10,133 bases of DNA, taken from assembly GCA_017860765.1 (NCBI GenBank), contig JAGDMY010000028.1, positions 1 through 10,133 on the forward strand. The letters run 5' to 3'. This document shows positions 6,133-10,133 of this stretch, piece by piece. The notes beneath the pieces are model-generated. The model was not told where the DNA came from. It saw only the letters and a list, made by a program, of their open reading frames with translations, and ran no database searches. Numbering within the stretch: the stretch's first letter is position 1; each line of letters opens with the position of its first letter. The DNA is from Chloroflexota bacterium (GTDB taxonomy: Bacteria > Chloroflexota > Dehalococcoidia > Dehalococcoidales > UBA3254). The translations under genes and the position numbers were made by a program.

Positions 6133-7704
6133 TCAAGCAGGGATGATACCGTGCTTCTTGGGCGGGCGGGACTCCACTTTGCCAATGTGGGCATTCAGAG
6201 CGGCCACCAGAAGCCTCCGGGTATCCGCGGGATCGATCACATCATCCACATGCAGGTGCATGGCGGAAAGGTAAGGATTGGCGAATTGCCGGCGGTATTC
6301 AGCGATTTTTTCCTGCAAGGCGGCCTGAGGATCGGCCGCCTTTTCGAGCTCCTTGCGATAGATGATGGGCGCGGCCCCATCCGGCCCCATTACAGCCAGT
6401 TCACCACTCGGCCAGGCCATGGCTACGTCCGCCCCCAGGCCCCGGCTGCACATGCCGATATAAGAGCCGCCGTAGGCTTTGCGGATGACCACGGTCAGCT
6501 TGGCGACAGTGGCCTCAGAATAGGCGAAAAGCATCTTGGCCCCATGACGGATAATACCACCCCACTCCTGGGCTGTTCCCGGCAAATATCCGGGCACATC
6601 TACCAGGGTGACCAGGGGGATATTGAAGGCATCGCAGAATCGGATAAAACGGGAAGCCTTATCGCTGGCATCGATATCCAGGCAGCCAGCTTTAGAACGA
6701 GGCTGGTTGGCGATAATGCCGACGCTATATCCGTCCAGGCGGGAGAAGCAGGTGATAATATTGGTGGCCCACTCGGGGAACAGCTCGAAATAGTTCTTGC
6801 CGCCGCCCGGCTTGCTATCAAAGACTCTGGCGATGATCTGGTGCATATCATATGGCTGCACGGGACTGGACGGAACGATATCAAACAAAGTCTCATCCCG
6901 GCGGTCGGGTTTATCACCCCAGTCTACCCGGGCAGGGGGCTGGCGGTGGCTCTGCGGCAGATAGCTCAAAAGCTCTTTGATGCTGGCGATGCATTCTGGC
7001 TCGCTGTTTTCGGAGCGGCAGCAGACCCCGGCTTTTCTCTGGGCCGCGGCGGCCCCTCCCAATTCCTCATCGGTCACGTCCTGGCCCAGAACCGCTTTGA
7101 CGACCCTTGGCCCGGTGATGAAGGCATAGCTGCTCCCTTTCACCATGAAGATAAAGTCCATCAAAGCCGGGGAATAAACCGCACCTCCGGCGCAGGGACC
7201 TATGATGGCGCAAATCTGGGGTATAAGGCCCGAAGCCAGGGTATTGCGGTAGAACATGTTGGCGAACCCAGCCAGGGCATCCACCCCGTCCTGAATCCGG
7301 GCACCCCCGGAATCGTTGATGCCGATTACCGGGCAGCCGGCCTTCATAGCTTCGTCCAAACACAGGCAAATCTTGTTAGCGTGGGTCTCCGCCAGAGTAC
7401 CACCCTGGGTGGTAAAGTCCTGGGAATAGACATAGACGGTCCGGCCGTTTACCTGTCCATAGCCGGTCACCACCGCATCTGCCGGAGAGTCTTCCGGAGC
7501 GCAGCTGCCGCGGCTGGTCCCGAACATCCAGAGTTCATGAAAAGTCCCTTTATCCAGCAGGAGGTCAATGCGCTCGCGGGCAGTAAGTTTATTCTTTTTC
7601 TTCTGGCTGGCGATACGTTCCGGACCTCCCATGGCCTGGATTTTCTGGCGGCGCTTCTCCAGTTCCTTTAATGAAGCCTCTTTTGACTGCTTTTCCGGTT
7701 CCAT
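6133..7704 (-). CDS. Acyl-CoA carboxylase carboxyltransferase (beta) subunit
   Basis: A 523-residue biotin-dependent carboxyltransferase of the propionyl-CoA carboxylase beta / methylmalonyl-CoA decarboxylase alpha family, which moves carboxyl groups between carboxybiotin and an acyl-CoA. Motifs run in order: KLTARERIDLLLD (39-51), the first oxyanion hole at SGGARIQDG (132-140), GPCAGGAVYSPA (169-180), ANQP (332-335), PGYLPGTAQEWGGIIRHGAK (371-390), and the second oxyanion region AYGGSY (410-415) through MGPDGA (439-444). The tail KKHGIIPA matches the usual KKHGNIPL. Residue 416, where propionyl-CoA carboxylases usually have aspartate, is isoleucine. Biotin carboxylase and biotin carrier genes are not in the window. 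It starts 17 bases after the thiolase stop with GGAGGG upstream, so the two form an operon. The substrate is uncertain. Confidence 0.92.
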   Translation of the reverse strand: MEPEKQSKEASLKELEKRRQKIQAMGGPERIASQKKKNKLTARERIDLLLDKGTFHELWMFGTSRGSCAPEDSPADAVVTGYGQVNGRTVYVYSQDFTTQGGTLAETHANKICLCLDEAMKAGCPVIGINDSGGARIQDGVDALAGFANMFYRNTLASGLIPQICAIIGPCAGGAVYSPALMDFIFMVKGSSYAFITGPRVVKAVLGQDVTDEELGGAAAAQRKAGVCCRSENSEPECIASIKELLSYLPQSHRQPPARVDWGDKPDRRDETLFDIVPSSPVQPYDMHQIIARVFDSKPGGGKNYFELFPEWATNIITCFSRLDGYSVGIIANQPRSKAGCLDIDASDKASRFIRFCDAFNIPLVTLVDVPGYLPGTAQEWGGIIRHGAKMLFAYSEATVAKLTVVIRKAYGGSYIGMCSRGLGADVAMAWPSGELAVMGPDGAAPIIYRKELEKAADPQAALQEKIAEYRRQFANPYLSAMHLHVDDVIDPADTRRLLVAALNAHIGKVESRPPKKHGIIPA

Positions 7705-7721
7705 ATAGCCCTCCAGGAGCC

Positions 7722-8978
7722 TTATCTTCTCTCGAAAATACCTACCACAGCTATTCCGCCGGCGCCGGGTGTGCCCACCATGCCATAGCGGACATCGCGC
7801 TTCTCCATTTCATGGACCAGGGCGGTAACCCGCAGAGCGAGGGTGGCGCCCAGGGGATGGCCCAGGGAAATGCCCGAGCCATTAACGTTGATCCGGTCAT
7901 AATGACTTTCCGGGATTCCGAGGGACTTGATATTATAGAGGCATTGGGCTGCAAAGGCCTCCTGTATTTCAAACAGGTCAATCTGGTCGATTGTGAGACC
8001 GGCCTTTTCCAGGACCATTTTAAAGGCCTTATTGCCGGCCTTGGGGGGGTTCCGCGGGTCATCAGCGGCTTTGGCCCAGGCCTTTAAATAGGCCAGAGGC
8101 TTGAAGCCCCTGTCCCTGGCCGTATTTTCGCCCACCAGGACATAGGCCGCCGCAGCATCGTTCTCCTGAGAAGAATTACCGGCGGTGCAGACCCCGCCCA
8201 GAATAGGCCTTAATTTCGCCAGAGCTTCCAGGGTAGTATCAGCGCGGGGTCCTTCATCGGTATCTACGATTTTCGGCTCACCCTTTTCCGAGGGGATGAC
8301 AATGGGAACAATATAGTCGCTAAACCGGCCGCTCTTCTGCGCGGCCACTGCCCTCTGGTGGCTGCGGAGGGCCCACCGATCGCACTCCTCGCGGGTCAGA
8401 CCGATTTCTTTAGCCACATTTTCGGCCCAGGCTACATTGGAGACTATTTCACCGAACTTGTCCGCAGGTTGATGCATCGGGCGGGAGCGTTGAATGCGGT
8501 CGTAAAGGGGAATGCCGAACATTTTCTGGCTGCCATGCCCGCGGGGCGCGTCAGGGAAAGAGATCCCCGATCCCCGCCCGATACCCCACTTGATGTTGCC
8601 CGGGAAATAGAACTCGGCTGTGCTCATGCTCTCGACGCCGCCGGCCACGACTACTTTGGACATCCCGGTCTGTATCTGCATGGCGCCAATAACCAGTGCG
8701 TCCAGGCCTGAGGTGCAGCGCCGGTCCAGGGTAATACCCGGTATGGAAACCGGCCAGCCAGCCTGCAGCAAGCCCCGGCGGGCGATATTGACATATTCCC
8801 CGCTTTGATAACATTGTCCAAAGATAACGTCTTCCACTTCCTCAGGACTGACTCCGGCCTTTTGGACGGCTGCCTTTAATACCGCCGCCACCAGGTCATA
8901 CGCGGGTACCTCTCTCAAGGCACCCAAATATCCGCCGATAGGTGTCCTTACTGCGCTGACAACCGCAATCCGTTCCAT
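7722..8978 (-). CDS. Thiolase-family protein (acetyl-CoA acyltransferase-like) with altered catalytic loops
   Basis: A 418-residue thiolase. Family members cleave or form beta-ketoacyl-CoA through a cysteine nucleophile. The start MERIAVVSAVRTPIGG (1-16), nucleophile loop DRRCTSG with Cys88, GGVESMS (113-119) and GHPLGAT with His374 (373-379) are all present. Two signatures deviate. The NEAFA motif reads QEAFA (339-343), and the usual C-terminal CxGGG loop reads TPGAGG (403-408), with no cysteine. The reading frame continues normally through both, so these are substitutions and not a frameshift. I chose the ATG at 8978: thiolases begin there, GAGGAG lies ten bases upstream, and the longer version from TTG 9017 would start inside the promoter -10 box. 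It is first in an operon with the carboxyltransferase. It may do classical thiolysis, a slower variant or another Claisen-type reaction. Confidence 0.9.
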   Translation of the reverse strand: MERIAVVSAVRTPIGGYLGALREVPAYDLVAAVLKAAVQKAGVSPEEVEDVIFGQCYQSGEYVNIARRGLLQAGWPVSIPGITLDRRCTSGLDALVIGAMQIQTGMSKVVVAGGVESMSTAEFYFPGNIKWGIGRGSGISFPDAPRGHGSQKMFGIPLYDRIQRSRPMHQPADKFGEIVSNVAWAENVAKEIGLTREECDRWALRSHQRAVAAQKSGRFSDYIVPIVIPSEKGEPKIVDTDEGPRADTTLEALAKLRPILGGVCTAGNSSQENDAAAAYVLVGENTARDRGFKPLAYLKAWAKAADDPRNPPKAGNKAFKMVLEKAGLTIDQIDLFEIQEAFAAQCLYNIKSLGIPESHYDRINVNGSGISLGHPLGATLALRVTALVHEMEKRDVRYGMVGTPGAGGIAVVGIFERR

Positions 8979-9016
8979 ACCTTCTTTACTCCTCAGGGTT
9001 ATTATGCGATAAACCA

Positions 9017-9045
9017 ATTCTATTAGGGTGAATTTAGCCTGTCAA
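9017..9045 (-). promoter_or_regulatory. Thiolase-carboxyltransferase operon promoter
   Basis: Minus-strand TTGACA (9045-9040) and TAGAAT (9022-9017) are 17 bases apart, one mismatch from full sigma70 consensus. The transcript would begin near 9010, giving a leader of about 32 bases before the ATG at 8978. An eight-base palindrome, ATACGTAT (9046-9053), abuts the -35 box. Confidence 0.75.
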
Positions 9046-9108
9046 ATACGTATAGGAGGAATGAGCCGAATCCAAAGAGGCAAAAGAAAATATAAAATCG
9101 AAAATAAA

Positions 9109-9138
9109 TTGTACCTGCTTCTCCCTGCATGTTAAACT
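9109..9138 (+). promoter_or_regulatory. surE promoter, extended -10, close to the start codon
   Basis: TTGTAC (9109-9114) and TAAACT (9133-9138) are 18 bases apart, and TGT directly precedes the -10 box, as in extended -10 promoters. The expected transcription start, six or seven bases past the -10 box, falls on or next to the A of the surE ATG at 9145. The rpsB promoter shows the same TGT-TA-A-ACT style of -10. Confidence 0.5.
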
Positions 9139-9144
9139 TAATTA

Positions 9145-9942
9145 ATGAAAATAATGGTTTCCAATGATGACGGCATCTATGCCGATGGCATCTGGATGCT
9201 GGCTCAGGAATTAAGCCAATTTGCCAAAGTTTATATCGTCGCACCGGACCGGGAGCAAAGCGCGGTAGGCACCTCCGTCAGCTTGCGAAAGCCCCTCCGG
9301 GCGCAGAAGATCATTCCCCTTTTCCCGGGTATTGAAGCCTACTCCGTAGAAGGCACCCCTTCCGATGCGGTCATTGTAGGTCTGGGGAAAATTGTACCGG
9401 AAAAGATAGACCTGGTCATCTCCGGCATCAACCAGGGTTCGAATCTGGGAGAGGACGTCCTCATCTCGGGAACAGTGGGTGCGGCGCTGTCAGCCTACCT
9501 GCGTGAATTTCCGGCGATGGCGGTATCCTGCCCGCACGACCGGTGGGACAAAGCCTATCTCAAAGAGGTGGCGCGGTTCACTGCCCTGCTGACCAGGCGC
9601 ATCGGCTCCGCGGCGGTACCCGCCAGTCTTTTCCTCAACGTTAACATGCCCGATTTGCCGCTGCGCGATGTCAGGGGTGTTAAGGTCACCAGCCTGGCCC
9701 ACCGCAGCCACGTCAATACCGTCGAAGAGGGTCATGACGGTAAAAGGGCCTACTATATGCTGGTAAGAGAATCAACCAACCACCAGGCCAATGCGCGCAC
9801 TGACATCTGGGCAGCCTCTCAGGGGTATATTACACTCACCCCTCTGCATCTCTTTTTAAACGATCGTTTACCAAGGGGGCTGCTCGAAAATCTGACCTGC
9901 GGACTGTTTGAGGAATTCAAGGCTTCTCTTCAGCAGGTCTAA
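9145..9942 (+). CDS. surE: 5'/3'-nucleotidase SurE (survival protein E)
   Basis: SurE is a metal-dependent phosphatase that removes phosphate from nucleoside 5'- and 3'-monophosphates in the cytoplasm and is tied to stationary-phase survival. All signature segments are present in this 265-residue protein: NDDG (7-10, with metal ligands Asp8 and Asp9), APDREQSAVGTS (33-44, Ser39), VEGTPSDAV (68-76) and SGINQGSNLGEDVLISGTVG (93-112, Asn96). Length is normal for the family. No Shine-Dalgarno sequence precedes the ATG and the promoter lies right against it, so translation may be leaderless. It is a single-gene unit, divergent from the thiolase operon and convergent to a second carboxyltransferase; no functional tie to either is evident. 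Confidence 0.96.
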   Translation: MKIMVSNDDGIYADGIWMLAQELSQFAKVYIVAPDREQSAVGTSVSLRKPLRAQKIIPLFPGIEAYSVEGTPSDAVIVGLGKIVPEKIDLVISGINQGSNLGEDVLISGTVGAALSAYLREFPAMAVSCPHDRWDKAYLKEVARFTALLTRRIGSAAVPASLFLNVNMPDLPLRDVRGVKVTSLAHRSHVNTVEEGHDGKRAYYMLVRESTNHQANARTDIWAASQGYITLTPLHLFLNDRLPRGLLENLTCGLFEEFKASLQQV

Positions 9943-9983
9943 ACCTTTAAGGCAACTGCCATCATCGCCCACAACTCAGGGCG

Positions 9984-10030
9984 AAAGGCATATTTCATGG
10001 AGGAGGCCCTTTCCGGGACCTGCCTTTTTA
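9984..10030. terminator. Candidate terminator between surE and the convergent gene
   Basis: AAAGGCA (9984-9990) and TGCCTTT (10021-10027) are exact complements, enclosing a smaller imperfect hairpin GGCCC/GGGACC near 10007-10020. The downstream arm runs into TTTTT at 10025-10029, giving a terminator-like end for surE. The enclosed loop is long, so folding is uncertain. A second small dyad, CGCCC/GGGCG (9966-9983), lies upstream without a T run. Confidence 0.35.
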
Positions 10031-10133
10031 CAGGGGGATGTTTCCGTGCTTCTTGGGATACCGCGCGGGCGGCTTTTTTCTCCTGAGTAATCTCAGGGCG
10101 TGAATCAAACGGACCCTGGTTTCCCGTGGCTCA
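10028..10133 (-). CDS. C-terminal end of a second acyl-CoA carboxylase carboxyltransferase (partial)
   Basis: The minus-strand frame ending in TAA (10030-10028) encodes the last 34 residues of a larger protein whose start lies beyond the window. The fragment reads PRETR near its start and ends PPARYPKKHGNIPL. These are the standard closing motifs of propionyl-CoA carboxylase beta / methylmalonyl-CoA decarboxylase alpha chains, where DPRETR leads into a basic helix and the KKHGNIPL tail. It is closer to the family consensus than the tail of the complete carboxyltransferase at 6133-7704 (KKHGIIPA), so it is a paralogue and not a duplicate. Its stop faces surE, 85 bases away. The substrate cannot be judged from this piece. 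Confidence 0.85.
   Translation of the reverse strand, partial: EPRETRVRLIHALRLLRRKKPPARYPKKHGNIPL

Noticed and set aside
6151..7671. 506-codon open frame on the plus strand opposite the carboxyltransferase
   Set aside because: It mirrors the well-supported minus-strand carboxyltransferase, has no recognisable motif and lacks a convincing ribosome site. It is a by-product of codon bias in a G/C-rich gene.
8976..9017. Longer thiolase start at TTG 9017, adding 13 residues
   Set aside because: That TTG lies within the -10 box of the promoter, and thiolases begin at the MERIAVVSAVRTP segment, which has its own ribosome site.

Overview
The window looks like chromosomal DNA of an anaerobic bacterium with moderate GC content. 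Bacterial identity rests on rpsB, surE and several sigma70-type promoters. Anaerobic life is suggested by a ferredoxin-linked 2-oxoacid oxidoreductase and a molybdopterin enzyme of the transhydroxylase/DMSO reductase superfamily. A member of the Chloroflexota (Dehalococcoidia-like) or another strict anaerobe would fit, but no taxonomic marker here settles it. I see no tRNA, rRNA, CRISPR array, insertion sequence or phage gene.

Layout. (1) 1-176, minus: the start of rpsB (ribosomal protein S2), cut by the window edge, with a strong promoter and an A/T-rich UP-like tract. (2) 177-423: a divergent control region with two inverted repeats. (3) 424-3412, plus: a tight five-gene operon. It encodes a two-cluster ferredoxin subunit, VorB-type alpha, thiamine-diphosphate beta and gamma subunits of a 2-oxoacid:ferredoxin oxidoreductase, then a protein made of two ACT domains. 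(4) 3425-6004, minus, convergent to that operon: a large molybdopterin oxidoreductase closest to the pyrogallol-phloroglucinol transhydroxylase large subunit, with its own consensus promoter. (5) 6133-8978, minus: an acyl-CoA carboxylase carboxyltransferase and, upstream of it in the same transcript, a divergent thiolase. (6) 9145-9942, plus: surE, probably leaderless. (7) 10028-10133, minus: the last 34 codons of a second carboxyltransferase, convergent to surE.

How the genes may work together. The oxidoreductase would turn a 2-oxoacid, probably branched-chain, plus CoA into acyl-CoA, CO2 and reduced ferredoxin, and the ACT protein may sense the related amino acid. The thiolase and carboxyltransferase act on acyl-CoA esters. 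The molybdenum enzyme probably performs a hydroxyl transfer, hydration or hydroxylation on an unknown, possibly aromatic, substrate. A joint route for degrading amino or aromatic acids is inference only.

Points most worth a second look: the molybdenum enzyme has no iron-sulfur partner gene beside it and no N-terminal cluster motif; the thiolase has lost two of its four usual catalytic signatures; surE appears to have a leaderless transcript; and a perfect inverted repeat lies between rpsB and the oxidoreductase operon.
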